The notes below the pieces were generated by a model. The model saw nothing but the letters and a program-made list of their open reading frames with translations, searched no databases and was not told the DNA's origin. Positions 34,185 through 43,899 of a DNA stretch of 58,303 nt are shown here, in pieces; the first letter of the stretch is position 1, and every line of letters begins with the position of its first letter. The DNA comes from Aeromicrobium sp. (lineage in GTDB: Bacteria > Actinomycetota > Actinomycetes > Propionibacteriales > Nocardioidaceae): positions 1 through 58,303 of the forward strand of contig JAOPXY010000024.1 of assembly GCA_025964895.1 (NCBI GenBank). Direction: 5' to 3'. A program made the position numbers and the translations under genes.

Positions 34185-35599
34185 GCCTGGATGCGCGCGA
34201 ACGGCTGGGCCGCCTCGAGCTCGTAGGCCAGCTCCAGCAGCGTCTGCTCGTCGCCGTGCAGGGCCGAGAAGTGCACGCCGATCGGCAGTCCGACGGACGT
34301 CCGGCCGAGCGGCAGCGAGATCGCGGGCCCGCCGGCGGCGTTGTTGATGGGCGTGAACGCGACGTACTGCACGAGGCGCTCGAACATGAGCGGGAACTCG
34401 ACGGCGGGCGACAGGAATCCGAGCTCGGGCGTCGTGTGGCCCAGAGTCGGCGACAAGATCAGGTCGACGTCGTCGAACGTCGCGCGGTAGCGCAGCTCTG
34501 ACGCCTTGAGCCCACGTATCGCCATGGGCGTCCGCCACGCCTGCCGGACGAAGCGGCGCGCGAGGCCGCGGGTCAGTCCGTCGGTCTGGGTCTTGTCGAA
34601 GTTCGGGCCCATGACGCGACGGCCGAAGTGCTGCGTCGAGAACGCGAGCAGCCCCCAGTAGTGCTTGAAGTCCTCCATGAAGCGCCGGTCGACCGGCAGG
34701 TCGATCTCGCGTACGTCGTGACCGAGGGACGTGAGCAGGTCGGCCGTCGCGAGCACGGCCCCCCGGGTCTCGTCGTCGGTGGGGGAGCCGGTGAGGGAGT
34801 CGGTGATGAGGCCGATACGAAGGCGACGGTCGGACGGGCCCTCCACGAGCCCGAGCGGAGGCAGGCCCGGACCGGGGCGATAGGCCTGTGTCGCGGCCAT
34901 GAAGTGTGCGGTGTCGCGCACCGTCCGGGTGACTGCCCCGTTGGAGATGACGTCGACCGGCAAGGTGGCGGCCTCGGCGGCGGCGGCGACGCGACCGCGG
35001 GTCGGCTTGAGGCCCACGAGCCCGCAGGCGGCCGCGGGGATGCGGATCGAGCCGCCGCCGTCGTTGGCGTGCGCGATCGGCACGACACCCGAGGCGACGA
35101 GGGCCGCCGATCCGCCCGACGAGGCGCCCGCGGAGTAGCCCGTGTTCCAGGGGTTGCGGGTCGGCGGCAGGGTCTGGTACTCGGTCGTCGCGTTGAATCC
35201 GAACTCGGGCATCGTCGACTTGCCGAGCACCGTGAAGCCCGCCGACAGGTACTGCCGGGTGAACTCGTGGTGCGCGGGAGCCGGGCCCGACCTGACGGCG
35301 AGGGAGCCCTGGTCCGACGGCAGCCCCTCGACGTCGGTGTTGTCCTTCACGAACGTCGGGACGCCGGCGAACACCCCCGAGAGCGGACGATCGGCGGCGG
35401 CCAGCGCGCGCTCGAAGTCCGGGTGCTGGATCGCGTTCAGCACGGGATTGACGGCCTCGGCGCGGGCGATCGCGGCCTCTGCCGCCTCGCGGGCGCTGAT
35501 CGTGCCGGCGGCAATGGCAGCGGCGACCCCGACTGTGTCGAGGTCGCCGAGCGCATCGTCGCCGAAGGCGTGGACGCGGGTAGTCATCTCTTTGCTCAC
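34181..35599 (-). CDS. Amidase (amidase-signature family)
   Basis: A 472-residue hydrolase with the Ser-Ser-Lys triad: Lys in PTFVKDNTDVEG, the two Ser in AGASSGGSAALVASGVVPIAHANDGGGSIRIPA (partly quoted). Members hydrolyse a wide range of amides; the substrate here is not identifiable, and GatA is unlikely because no gatB/gatC partner is present. TAGAGT is 6 bases from the GTG start, fitting a leaderless message. It is coupled to a GNAT gene. Confidence 0.88.
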   Translation of the reverse strand: MSKEMTTRVHAFGDDALGDLDTVGVAAAIAAGTISAREAAEAAIARAEAVNPVLNAIQHPDFERALAAADRPLSGVFAGVPTFVKDNTDVEGLPSDQGSLAVRSGPAPAHHEFTRQYLSAGFTVLGKSTMPEFGFNATTEYQTLPPTRNPWNTGYSAGASSGGSAALVASGVVPIAHANDGGGSIRIPAAACGLVGLKPTRGRVAAAAEAATLPVDVISNGAVTRTVRDTAHFMAATQAYRPGPGLPPLGLVEGPSDRRLRIGLITDSLTGSPTDDETRGAVLATADLLTSLGHDVREIDLPVDRRFMEDFKHYWGLLAFSTQHFGRRVMGPNFDKTQTDGLTRGLARRFVRQAWRTPMAIRGLKASELRYRATFDDVDLILSPTLGHTTPELGFLSPAVEFPLMFERLVQYVAFTPINNAAGGPAISLPLGRTSVGLPIGVHFSALHGDEQTLLELAYELEAAQPFARIQA

Positions 35600-35620
35600 G
35601 AGGTGACTCTAGGGTCAGTT

Positions 35621-35642
35621 ACCGGTCCGTGAACAGACCGGT
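35621..35642. terminator. Hairpin downstream of rpmB
   Basis: ACCGGTC (35621-35627) and GACCGGT (35636-35642) form a perfect 7-bp stem with an 8-base loop, 16 bases past the rpmB stop on the minus strand. There is no T-run. It probably ends rpmB transcription before the amidase promoter. Confidence 0.5.
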
Positions 35643-35658
35643 GACCGACCAGCTGGTG

Positions 35659-35844
35659 CTAGCGCGAGACCTTGCCGGCCTTGAGGCACGAGGTGCACAC
35701 GTTGACGCGCTGCGGGGTGCCGTTGATGACGGCGCGCACGCGCTGGATGTTCGGATCGAAACGACGCTTCGTGCGTCGGTGCGAGTGGGAGACGTTGTGG
35801 CCGAAACCAGGTCCCTTGGCACACACATCACAGACCGCAGCCAT
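35659..35844 (-). CDS. rpmB: 50S ribosomal protein L28
   Basis: A 61-residue ribosomal protein with two CxxC pairs (CDVC, CTSC), the zinc-binding form of L28. [19 protein letters not shown] is the rRNA-binding core. The ATG at 35844 has a CAGGAG site; the longer reading upstream is spurious. Divergent from the DhaL-domain gene, a conserved actinobacterial order (rpmB / DAK2 / recG / rsmD / coaD). The presence of a zinc form makes Zur-controlled zinc-free paralogues elsewhere in the genome likely. Confidence 0.96.
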   Translation of the reverse strand: MAAVCDVCAKGPGFGHNVSHSHRRTKRRFDPNIQRVRAVINGTPQRVNVCTSCLKAGKVSR

Positions 35845-36017
35845 GGCGAACTCCTGAAACTTGAGACTTCTCGAACTCTGCTGAGTTCTGGGACGGGGGT
35901 GCCACGCGGACGTGACGTCCACTCGACAACCGCTCAAGAATAGCCGACGACCCGGCGTCGACGCGAATCAGCCTGATGGTGGCCCGCTCGGAGCGTCCCG
36001 GACGATAGCCTCGCCCC

Positions 36018-37604
36018 ATGGGCCTCACCCTCAACGCCGCGGCCTTCCGGGCGTGGACTCAGCTGTGCGCGGCGGCCCTGTCGTCGGCGAGGGCCGAGAT
36101 CGACGCCCTCAACGTCTTCCCCGTGCCGGACGGTGACACCGGCACGAACGCGTACCTGACCTTCGTCTCCGGCTCGGACGCCGTCGAGACCCTCGGCGAC
36201 GACGTCCGCCTGGACCGGCTCGTCCGTACCTACGTCGACGGGCTGCTGACGGGCGCGAAGGGCAACACCGGCGTGATCTTGTCGCAGCTCGTGCGCGCAT
36301 GCTTCCGCGACCTGCTGCTCGAGGACGAGGTGAGCGCCGACGACGTGGCCCGGTCGTTCGTCGCGGCGTCCGACGCGGCATGGGCCGCGGTCGGCACTCC
36401 CGTCGAGGGCACGATCCTGTCGGTGGCCAAGGCCGCGGCAGCCGGCGCGACGGAGGCGGCAGCGGCGGGGGTCGACGGACGCACCGTGTTCGCCCGGGCC
36501 GCGACCGCGGCGCGAGAGGCGCTGGCGCGCACCCCCGAGCAGATGGAGATGCTGGCCCGCGCCGGGGTCGTCGACGCGGGCGGACGCGCGCTGGTCGTCG
36601 TTCTCGACGCGACCGAGCAGGCGCTCACGGGCCGCGTGCCCGCGCAGGTGGTGGCGCAGATCCCGCGGCCCACGCAGGTACCCGGCGACGACCTCAGCGC
36701 CGACGGTCCCTCCTACGAGGTCATGTACCTGCTGGAGGCAGACGACGACCGCATCCCCGAGCTGCGGGCCGCTCTCATGCCGCTGGGCGACTCGCTCGTC
36801 GTGGTGGGCGGCGACCGACTGTGGAACATCCACGTGCACGTCGACGACGTGGGCGCGGCGATCGAGGTCGGCATCTCGGTGGGGCGGCCTTACCGGATCG
36901 CGGTGACCCACTTCGCCGACCAGGTCGCGCGCGAGCCGCAGCGGGGGCGCGTCGTGATCGCCGCGACGACCGGTGCGGGCCTGACGCGGCTGTGCCAGGA
37001 GGCCGGCGCGCAGACGCTCGACTTCACGCGCGAGCGCCCGCTCACCGCGGCGGAGATGAGCGCCTCGCTGCGCGACGCCGAGGCCGCCGAGATCATCGTG
37101 CTGCCCAACAACAACCGGTACATCCGCCAGTTCGAAGCCGCCGCGCAGGCCGCGCGGCACGACGGAGTCCGCGTCGCGGTCATCCCGACCCATGCGCAGG
37201 TGCAGGGCCTCGCGGCTCTCGCGGTGCACGACCCGGGACTCGGCTTCGACGAGGTCGTCGTCGCCATGTCGAGCGCCGCGGCCCACACGCAGCACGGTGC
37301 CGTGACCCTGGCGACGGAGCCCGGCATGACGATGGCCGGCCCCGTCGGCCCCGGCGACGTGCTCGGCGTCGTGTCGGGCGACTTCGCCGTCATCGGCGAC
37401 GACGTCCTTGCGGTCGCGCGCCAGGTCATCGATCGCATCCTGTCACCCGCGGGTGAGATGGTGACTGTCGTGCTGGGAGAGGGAGCGGACCGCCGCTACG
37501 AGGACGCGATCGGCGACTACCTGCGCACGACCCGCCCCGACGTCGACCTCGTGGTCTACGACGGCGGGCAGGAGAACTACCCGCTGTTCATCGCGGTGGA
37601 GTGA
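36018..37604 (+). CDS. DAK2/DhaL-domain protein (FakA-like kinase)
   Basis: A 528-residue protein. Residues ~1-200 are a DhaL nucleotide-binding domain with the Asp-rich VFPVPDGDTGTNAYLT loop that holds Mg-ATP, then a middle domain, and a C-terminal DegV-like/FakA region (residues ~290-528). In Firmicutes FakA phosphorylates fatty acids bound to FakB. In actinobacteria the homologue sits upstream of recG, and its substrate is not settled. TAGCCT 6 bases before the ATG implies a leaderless start. Its stop overlaps the recG start. Confidence 0.87.
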   Translation: MGLTLNAAAFRAWTQLCAAALSSARAEIDALNVFPVPDGDTGTNAYLTFVSGSDAVETLGDDVRLDRLVRTYVDGLLTGAKGNTGVILSQLVRACFRDLLLEDEVSADDVARSFVAASDAAWAAVGTPVEGTILSVAKAAAAGATEAAAAGVDGRTVFARAATAAREALARTPEQMEMLARAGVVDAGGRALVVVLDATEQALTGRVPAQVVAQIPRPTQVPGDDLSADGPSYEVMYLLEADDDRIPELRAALMPLGDSLVVVGGDRLWNIHVHVDDVGAAIEVGISVGRPYRIAVTHFADQVAREPQRGRVVIAATTGAGLTRLCQEAGAQTLDFTRERPLTAAEMSASLRDAEAAEIIVLPNNNRYIRQFEAAAQAARHDGVRVAVIPTHAQVQGLAALAVHDPGLGFDEVVVAMSSAAAHTQHGAVTLATEPGMTMAGPVGPGDVLGVVSGDFAVIGDDVLAVARQVIDRILSPAGEMVTVVLGEGADRRYEDAIGDYLRTTRPDVDLVVYDGGQENYPLFIAVE

Positions 37605-39754
37605 TGACCGATCTCACGACCAAGCTCGTCAACATCCTGGGCGACAAGACGACCAAGCCCCTGACGGCCGCGTTCGGCATGGTGGTGGTCGGAGACCTGC
37701 TGCGCCACTACCCCCGGCGCTACGCCGAGCTGGGCCGGCTGACGGACCTGTCGAAGCTCGAGGTCGGCCAGCACGTCACGATCATGGCGCGCGTCGCATC
37801 GGTCAAGAACTACTCGTTCGGGCCAGGGGGCAAGCGCATCCGCAGCGAGGCCGTCGTGACCGATGGCACGGGCCACCTGACGCTGACGTTCTTCCAGCAG
37901 GCGTGGCGGTTGAAGGCGATGACGCACGGATCGCTGGGTCTCGCGGCCGGGGTCGTCAGCGAGTTCAACGGCCGGCTGCAGCTGACGCACCCCGACTGGG
38001 AGCCGATCAAGGAGTCAGACGACCCCACCGAGTCCTCACGGCTCAGCCGCGGCATCATCCCGCTCTACCGCGCCACGGCCAAGATGCCCTCGTGGCGGAT
38101 CGCGCAGTGCGTCGAGCTGTGCCTCGACGCCATCGGCCCCGTCGGCGACCCGCTGCCGCAGGAGGTGCGCGACGCCCGCGGGTTCTTCGACATGGCCGGC
38201 TCGTTCGAGGCGATCCACCGTCCCCGCACGGCCAAGGACTGGCAGGCCGGTCGCGACCGGTTCCGCTTCGAGGAGGCGTTCGTCGTGCAGACGGTCTTCG
38301 CGCAGCGCCGCAACGCCCTCGAGAACGAGCGGGCCGTCGCGCGTCCGGTGACGGACGGCGGCCTGCGCGAGCGGTTCGAGCAGCAGCTGCCGTTCACCCT
38401 CACCGACGGGCAGCGCACCGTGGCGGGGGAGATCGTGGACGATCTGGCCCGCACCCACCCGATGCACCGGCTCTTGCAGGGAGAGGTCGGCTCGGGCAAG
38501 ACGATCGTCGCGCTGATCGCGATGCTGCAGGTCGTCGACGCGGGCGCCCAGGCGGCGCTGCTCGCGCCCACCGAGGTGCTCGCCTCGCAGCACTTCCGCG
38601 CCGTCACCGCGATGCTCGGCGATCTCGCCCAGGGCGGCATGCTGGGCGGCAGCGACGGGGCGACCCGGGTGCGCCTGCTCACCGGCTCGATGGGCGCCAA
38701 GGCCCGCAACGCATCGCTGCTCGACGCGGCGTCAGGGGAGGCCGGCATCGTGATCGGCACGCACGCCCTGATCCAGGACCACGTGCAGTTCGCCGAGCTG
38801 GGCCTGCTGGTCGTCGACGAGCAGCACCGCTTCGGCGTCGAGCAGCGAGCCGCGCTGGTCGACCGCGCCGACGTCAGGCCGCACGTGCTGGTCATGACCG
38901 CGACGCCGATCCCCCGCACGATCGCCATGACGGTCTTCGGCGACCTCGAGGTGTCGACGCTGCGCGAGCTGCCGGCGGGACGCCAGCCGATCCAGACCAC
39001 CGTCGTGCCGGCCGCCGAGAAACCGGCCTGGCTCGAGCGCGGCTGGGAGCGCGTGCGCGAAGAGGTCGGCAAGGGCCGGCAGGCGTACGTCGTGGTGTCG
39101 CGCATCGGCGACGAACCCTCCGAGAGCACGGCGTCCGATAACAGCACGCAGTCCCTCGTCGAGCTGCACGAGGAGCTCGCCGGCGGAGCGCTGCACGGCC
39201 TGCGCCTCGGCACGCTGCACGGCCGCATGGGTGCCGACGAGAAGGACGCCGCGATGAGCGCGTTCGCCGCGGGATCGATCGACGTGCTCGTCGCGACGAC
39301 GGTCGTCGAGGTCGGGGTCGACGTGCCCAATGCGACCGTCATGGTCGTGATGGACGCCGATCGCTTCGGCGTCTCACAGCTGCATCAGCTGCGCGGTCGC
39401 GTCGGACGTGGCTCGGAGGCGGGGCTCTGCCTGCTCGTCACGGGCACCGATGGCGACTCTCCCGCCCGCGAGCGCCTCGATGCCGTCGCGTCGACGACCG
39501 ACGGCTTCGAGCTGTCCCGTCTCGACGCCGAGCTGCGACGCGAGGGCGACGTGCTCGGTGCGGCGCAGTCGGGCGTGCGGTCGAGCCTGCGGCTGCTGTC
39601 GGTCGTCAAGGACGGCGCGGTCATCGACGACGCCCGGGCGGCCGCCGACGAGGTGGTGCTCGCCGATCCGTCCCTCGCGGGACACCCTGCCCTCGCCGCG
39701 GCCGTGCACGAGCTCGAGCACTCCGAGCAGGCCGACTATCTCGAGCGAACCTGA
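37604..39754 (+). CDS. recG: ATP-dependent DNA helicase RecG
   Basis: A 716-residue helicase that remodels stalled forks and Holliday junctions. The N-terminal wedge/OB region is residues ~50-190. Walker A is GEVGSGKTIVA, the DExH box is VVDEQHRFGVEQRAAL, and helicase motifs TATPIPRT and the C-terminal QLHQLRGRVGRG are intact. The ATG overlaps the upstream stop as TGATG; a GTG three bases earlier is also open. Full length for the family. Confidence 0.96.
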   Translation: MTDLTTKLVNILGDKTTKPLTAAFGMVVVGDLLRHYPRRYAELGRLTDLSKLEVGQHVTIMARVASVKNYSFGPGGKRIRSEAVVTDGTGHLTLTFFQQAWRLKAMTHGSLGLAAGVVSEFNGRLQLTHPDWEPIKESDDPTESSRLSRGIIPLYRATAKMPSWRIAQCVELCLDAIGPVGDPLPQEVRDARGFFDMAGSFEAIHRPRTAKDWQAGRDRFRFEEAFVVQTVFAQRRNALENERAVARPVTDGGLRERFEQQLPFTLTDGQRTVAGEIVDDLARTHPMHRLLQGEVGSGKTIVALIAMLQVVDAGAQAALLAPTEVLASQHFRAVTAMLGDLAQGGMLGGSDGATRVRLLTGSMGAKARNASLLDAASGEAGIVIGTHALIQDHVQFAELGLLVVDEQHRFGVEQRAALVDRADVRPHVLVMTATPIPRTIAMTVFGDLEVSTLRELPAGRQPIQTTVVPAAEKPAWLERGWERVREEVGKGRQAYVVVSRIGDEPSESTASDNSTQSLVELHEELAGGALHGLRLGTLHGRMGADEKDAAMSAFAAGSIDVLVATTVVEVGVDVPNATVMVVMDADRFGVSQLHQLRGRVGRGSEAGLCLLVTGTDGDSPARERLDAVASTTDGFELSRLDAELRREGDVLGAAQSGVRSSLRLLSVVKDGAVIDDARAAADEVVLADPSLAGHPALAAAVHELEHSEQADYLERT

Positions 39755-39779
39755 TGAGGTCGACGAACGGAGCGCGAAC

Positions 39780-40346
39780 ATGACGCGGATCATCGCCGGC
39801 GGGTACGGCGGGCGGCGCATCCAGACGCCGAAGGGCGATGGCACCCGGCCCACAAGCGACCGGGTGCGCGAGGCGCTGTTCTCGTCGCTGGAGTCCGAGC
39901 TCGGTGGCTGGGACGGACTCGTCGTGCTCGACCTCTTCGCCGGATCGGGGGCGCTGGGCCTCGAGGCGCTGTCGCGCGGCGCGGAGCGGGCGACGTTCGT
40001 CGAGACCGCCAACCAGGCCGCGACCGTCATCAAGCGGAATGTGGACGATCTCGGGGCGGCGGGCACCGTGGTGCGCACGAAGGCCGAGCGATTCGTCGCC
40101 GACGGTGACGCCGATCTGTTCGACCTCGTGTTCGTCGACCCGCCGTACGCGATGTCGACCCAGCAGGTCGCGGCGCTCGTCGAGGCGGTCGCGGAGTCGT
40201 TCGCGGCCGACGGTGCGCTGTTCGTCGTCGAGCGGGCGACGCGCGACCCCTTCGTGTGGCCCGAGGGCGTCGAGGGCCTGCGTGACAAGAAGTACGGCGA
40301 GACGCGTCTGTGGTACGGACGTGCTGCGGTACGGTCGCTGACATGA
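39780..40346 (+). CDS. rsmD: 16S rRNA (guanine-966-N2)-methyltransferase
   Basis: A 188-residue SAM-dependent methyltransferase. The N-terminus [33 protein letters not shown] (partly quoted) is the RsmD signature; the SAM site is [19 protein letters not shown] and the catalytic motif is FVDPPYAM. It overlaps coaD by 4 bases (ATGA), the usual pairing across bacteria. Confidence 0.95.
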   Translation: MTRIIAGGYGGRRIQTPKGDGTRPTSDRVREALFSSLESELGGWDGLVVLDLFAGSGALGLEALSRGAERATFVETANQAATVIKRNVDDLGAAGTVVRTKAERFVADGDADLFDLVFVDPPYAMSTQQVAALVEAVAESFAADGALFVVERATRDPFVWPEGVEGLRDKKYGETRLWYGRAAVRSLT

Positions 40347-40816
40347 CGAAGGTCGTGTGCCCCGGTTCGTTCGATCCGGTGACCAATGGTCACCTCGACA
40401 TCATCGAGCGGTCGGCGCGACTGTTCGACGAGGTTGTCGTCGCGGTGCTGGTCAACCAGAACAAGCAGGGTCTGTTCACGATCGACGAGCGGCTCGCTCT
40501 GCTCGCCGAGGCGACCAAGCACCTGCCGAACGTCACGACGGCGTCGTTCGCCGGGCTGCTGGTCGACTTCTGCACCAGCAACGGGGTCGACGCGATCGTC
40601 AAGGGCCTGCGGGCCGTGACCGACTTCGACTACGAGCTGCAGATGGCTCAGATGAACGGCAGCCTGACCGAGGTCGACACGGTCTTCATCCCGACCTCGC
40701 CGGAGTACTCGTTCCTCGCGTCGAGCCTGGTCAAGGAGGTCGCCAAGCACGGCGGCGACGTGTCGGCCCTCATCCCGGAGTTCGTGAACGCCGAGCTTAA
40801 GGCGAAATTCGTCTGA
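40343..40816 (+). CDS. coaD: Phosphopantetheine adenylyltransferase
   Basis: A 157-residue enzyme of coenzyme A synthesis that joins ATP and 4'-phosphopantetheine. Nucleotidyltransferase motif: [16 protein letters not shown] (HxGH-like GH); C-terminal [15 protein letters not shown]. The start overlaps the rsmD stop. Full length. Confidence 0.97.
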   Translation: MTKVVCPGSFDPVTNGHLDIIERSARLFDEVVVAVLVNQNKQGLFTIDERLALLAEATKHLPNVTTASFAGLLVDFCTSNGVDAIVKGLRAVTDFDYELQMAQMNGSLTEVDTVFIPTSPEYSFLASSLVKEVAKHGGDVSALIPEFVNAELKAKFV

Positions 40817-40869
40817 CGGCGAGATCAGCCTGACCGTCACCTCGGCCGCCGCTCATCCGTCATAGAGGT

Positions 40870-41742
40870 ATGGACCACACAGGGATGGACGGTGCGGCGG
40901 CATTCGAGGCGGAACGGCCGCGACTGATCAGTCTGGCCGCGCGGGTGCTCGGCGACCCGGCCGAGGCCGAGGACGTCGTGCAGCAGGCATGGTTACGGAT
41001 GCACGCCACCGAGACGAACATCGACAGCCTCCCAGCCTGGCTCACGACCGTGACCGGCCGGTTGTGCCTCGACCGTCTCCGGGTCCGCGTCCCGGTGCCG
41101 GCCGAGGAGGTCGAGGTGCTCGAGACCGCGCCCGGCCCGGCTGATGAGGTGGCACTGGCCGACTCCGTGGGGGTCGCCCTCCACGTCGTACTCGAGCGCT
41201 TGACGCCGCAGGAGCGCGTTGCGTTCGTGCTGCACGACAGCTTCGGCTTGGAGTTCACCACGGTCGCCGCGGTGCTCGGCACGACGCCGGCGGCCGCCCG
41301 CAAGCTGGCGTCGCGTGCTCGCGCCAAGGTCAGGCAGCCGTCGCCGGAGGATCGCCTGGCCGACTGGGAGGTCGTCGACAGCTTCATGGCCGCCGCCCGC
41401 GGGGGCGATCTCGAACGGCTCATCCAGCTCCTCGCCCCCGACGCGGATGTCACGGCCGACGCCGCCGCCATCGTGGCGGGCACGCCGGAGCGGATCGAGG
41501 GCCGGCAGGCGCTGGCCGAGTTCTTCAACGGGAGTGCCCATGCGGCGCTGGCCGTGTCGTACGGCGATCGTCCCGGCTACGCGTGGTTCAACCGTGGCGT
41601 GGCGAAGGTGCTGTTCGACTTCGACGTCGCCGACGGTCTCGTCCGGTCCATCACGTTCCGCGCCGCTCCCGAGGCGCTCGGTCGCATCACCCGACGAACA
41701 GCCATCGACAGATCCATCACCGACGCAAAGGACGAATCATGA
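40870..41742 (+). CDS. ECF sigma factor with SnoaL-like C-terminal domain (SigJ/ECF41-type)
   Basis: A 290-residue sigma factor. Region 2 spans residues ~10-80 (ARVLGDPAEAEDVVQQAWLRM), region 4 is ~110-165 (LERLTPQERVAFVLHDSFGLEFTTVAAVLGTTPAAARKLASRA, partly quoted), and residues ~180-290 form a SnoaL-like domain (VVDSFMAAARGGDLERLIQLLAPDADVTAD). In ECF41-type factors this extra domain replaces a separate anti-sigma factor. Start may be the ATG at 40870 or 40885. Coupled by ATGA to a small downstream gene, the probable co-expressed partner. Confidence 0.85.
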   Translation: MDHTGMDGAAAFEAERPRLISLAARVLGDPAEAEDVVQQAWLRMHATETNIDSLPAWLTTVTGRLCLDRLRVRVPVPAEEVEVLETAPGPADEVALADSVGVALHVVLERLTPQERVAFVLHDSFGLEFTTVAAVLGTTPAAARKLASRARAKVRQPSPEDRLADWEVVDSFMAAARGGDLERLIQLLAPDADVTADAAAIVAGTPERIEGRQALAEFFNGSAHAALAVSYGDRPGYAWFNRGVAKVLFDFDVADGLVRSITFRAAPEALGRITRRTAIDRSITDAKDES

Positions 41743-41975
41743 AGACCATGACCTGCAAGCAGCTGGGGGGTCCGTGCGACCTCGGGCACCGGGGCGAGAC
41801 CGCCGACGACGTCATCAAGGCCCAGGACGTGCACCTAAAGGAGGCCGAGAAGGCGGGCGACGCCACGCACCGGGAGGCGCGCGACGCGATGAAGAGCCGT
41901 TGGCGCCACCCCAAGAAGTCGCTCGGCTGGTACAACGACGTCAAGAAGGCCTTCGCCGACCTGCCGACGGGCTGA
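41739..41975 (+). CDS. Small DUF1059-like protein
   Basis: A 78-residue protein beginning MKTMTCKQLGGPCDLGHRGETADDVI, resembling the DUF1059 family in its Cys-containing N-terminus, then a long charged helix (HLKEAEKAGDATHREARDAMKSRW). No function is known. It is co-translated with the ECF sigma factor, so it may be a target, effector or modulator of it. Downstream gene dinB converges on it. Confidence 0.6.
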   Translation: MKTMTCKQLGGPCDLGHRGETADDVIKAQDVHLKEAEKAGDATHREARDAMKSRWRHPKKSLGWYNDVKKAFADLPTG

Positions 41976-42005
41976 CCCGTCGCTCGCCCGGGGCGGGACG
42001 GGTGG

Positions 42006-43190
42006 TCAGTCCGGGAGGAGCGGGACGGCCGGGTGGTCCTGGCCGCTGAGCTGGACGGCCCGGCGCAGCGCCTTCGACCCGTACTTGTCGCGGACGGCGT
42101 CGATGACGGAGTCGATCTGGCTGCCGCTCGTGACGTCGAGCGGCAGCGCGAGCTGCTCCGGCTCGTCGTCGAGCGAACCGACCGAGACACCGATCAGCGT
42201 GATGCCCAACTCGCGGATCGTGCCGGCCCTCGTCGCGAGCAGCGAGCGGGCCGTCTCCAGCACCGTCTGGTTGTGAGCCGTGGGTCGCGACAGCGTGTGC
42301 GACGACGTGGAGCGGGTGAAGTCGCCGAACCGCAGCCGGATCGTCACGGTGCTGCCGGTGCGTCCCGCCGCTCGCATGCGTCCGGTGACCCGATCGACGA
42401 GCGTCAGGACGGCGAGGTCGAGATCGGCGGGGGAGTGATCGCCCCGGCCGATCGCGTGCTGGGCGCCCATCGAGCCGCGGCGCTTGCCGGTCTGGACGGG
42501 CCGCGGGTCGCGGTTGTGGGCCAGCGCGTGCAGGTGGCGTCCGGCGCCCTGGCCGAGCAGCTGGACGAGCTCGCTCTCGAACATCTCCGCGACGTCGCCG
42601 ACCGTGTGCAGGCGGGCCTCGCGCAGCTTCGCGGACGTGACCTTGCCGACACCCCACAGCCGTTCGACCGGCAGGGCGTGCAGGAACTCCAGCTCCGCCT
42701 CGACCGGGACGACCAGCATGCCCTCGGGCTTGGAGACCGCCGACGCGACCTTCGCGAGGTGCTTGGTGCGCGCGACGCCCACCGAGATCGGCAGCCCGAC
42801 CCGCTCGCGCACGTCGGCCCGCAGCTGGGTCGCGATGGTCGACGGGAGCCCGCGGATGCGCCGCAGCCCGCCCACCTCGAGGAACGCCTCGTCGATCGAG
42901 ATGCCCTCGACCAGCGGCGTCGTGTCGTGGAACACCTCGAACACCGCTCGACTGGCCGCGGTGTAGGCGCCGAACCGGGCGGGGACCACGACGGCCTCGG
43001 GACACATCTGCAGGGCCTGCCGGCCACCCATCGCGGTGCGCACCCCCCGCGCCTTGGCCTCGTAGCTCGCCGCCAGCACGACCCCGCCGCCCACGATGAC
43101 GGGACGTCCGCGCAACGAGGGGTCGTCGCGCTGCTCGACCGACGCGTAGAAGGCATCGAGGTCGGCGTGCAGCACGGTTCCTTCCGTCAT
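42006..43190 (-). CDS. dinB: DNA polymerase IV (Y-family)
   Basis: A 394-residue error-prone polymerase. The palm starts LHADLDAFYASVEQRDDPSLRGRPVIVGGG (partly quoted), and the second catalytic acidic pair is in GISIDEAFLEVGG. The steric-gate region and the little-finger C-terminus are present. It ends with QLALPLDV-like and VQLSGQDHPAVPLLPD segments, where a QLxLP sliding-clamp motif (EQLALPL) is visible. The ATG at 43190 is used because the frame upstream has no family similarity. Confidence 0.93.
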   Translation of the reverse strand: MTEGTVLHADLDAFYASVEQRDDPSLRGRPVIVGGGVVLAASYEAKARGVRTAMGGRQALQMCPEAVVVPARFGAYTAASRAVFEVFHDTTPLVEGISIDEAFLEVGGLRRIRGLPSTIATQLRADVRERVGLPISVGVARTKHLAKVASAVSKPEGMLVVPVEAELEFLHALPVERLWGVGKVTSAKLREARLHTVGDVAEMFESELVQLLGQGAGRHLHALAHNRDPRPVQTGKRRGSMGAQHAIGRGDHSPADLDLAVLTLVDRVTGRMRAAGRTGSTVTIRLRFGDFTRSTSSHTLSRPTAHNQTVLETARSLLATRAGTIRELGITLIGVSVGSLDDEPEQLALPLDVTSGSQIDSVIDAVRDKYGSKALRRAVQLSGQDHPAVPLLPD

Positions 43191-43247
43191 ACCGACACTG
43201 TGCCACCCGGCACCGACACCGATTGGCCTCGGCACCGCCTCGCGGGT

Positions 43248-43253
43248 TACGAT
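43248..43253 (+). promoter_or_regulatory. -10 box for the DUF177-rpmF-rnc-mutM block
   Basis: TACGAT, in GGTTACGATTTC, is a good actinobacterial -10 element about 50 bases before the GTG of the DUF177 gene. A short T-rich leader follows. Confidence 0.45.
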
Positions 43254-43305
43254 TTCCTTCGGCCTGCTTGCAGGTTCTTCTTTTGTCGTGCTCTTGGATG
43301 GATGA

Positions 43306-43896
43306 GTGAACGTGCTGTCCGGACCGCTGGTCTTCGATACCCACGAGATGGGTCGCAAACCCGGCGCCGAACGCACCTTCACGAAGACGATCAAGGCACC
43401 GGCAGAGATGGGCTACGACGTCTACGCCGTGCCCGAGGGCTCCACGATCGAGCTCGAGCTCCGGCTCGAGGCGATCATGGAGGGGATCCTGGCAACAGGG
43501 ACCTTCTCGGCACGGGCCGTGGGCGAGTGCGTGCGATGCCTGGAGCCGATCGACGAAGCCGTCACCGTCGGATTCCAGGAGCTGTACCTCTACGACGCAC
43601 CCTCCAACCAGGAGGAGACGGACGAAGAGGATCATGTCCTCGAGGACGAGCTGCTCGACCTCGAGCCCGTCCTGCGGGACGCGGTGGTGCTCGCACTGCC
43701 GCAGAACCCGTTGTGTGGTCCGGACTGTCCGGGACTGTGCCCCGAGTGTGGGGCGCGCCTCGCGGATGATCCAGAGCACACACACGGTGAGGCGATCGAC
43801 CCTCGGTGGTCGGCGCTGAGCCAGCTGGCGGAGCAACCGGTCCCGCCAGCCGACCAGTCAGAGTCGGACATCTCGTCCGACGACAGCAAGGAGTAG
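43306..43896 (+). CDS. DUF177 (YceD) family protein
   Basis: A 196-residue protein next to rpmF, its conserved location in most bacteria. Motifs: ELRLEAIMEGILATGTFSARAVGECVRCLEPID and the Cys-rich NPLCGPDCPGLCPECGARL, which looks like a zinc site (four Cys in Cx3Cx3Cx2C order). An acidic insert (EETDEEDHVLEDE) separates the two. YceD is implicated in 23S rRNA accumulation and ribosome assembly. GTG start is the only one fitting the family N-terminus. The C-terminal ~25 residues are low-complexity acidic. Confidence 0.88.
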   Translation: MNVLSGPLVFDTHEMGRKPGAERTFTKTIKAPAEMGYDVYAVPEGSTIELELRLEAIMEGILATGTFSARAVGECVRCLEPIDEAVTVGFQELYLYDAPSNQEETDEEDHVLEDELLDLEPVLRDAVVLALPQNPLCGPDCPGLCPECGARLADDPEHTHGEAIDPRWSALSQLAEQPVPPADQSESDISSDDSKE

Positions 43897-43899
43897 ATC

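Noticed and set aside
34181-35599. Calling the amidase gatA
   Set aside because: No gatB or gatC adjacent, and motifs fit general amidases equally well.
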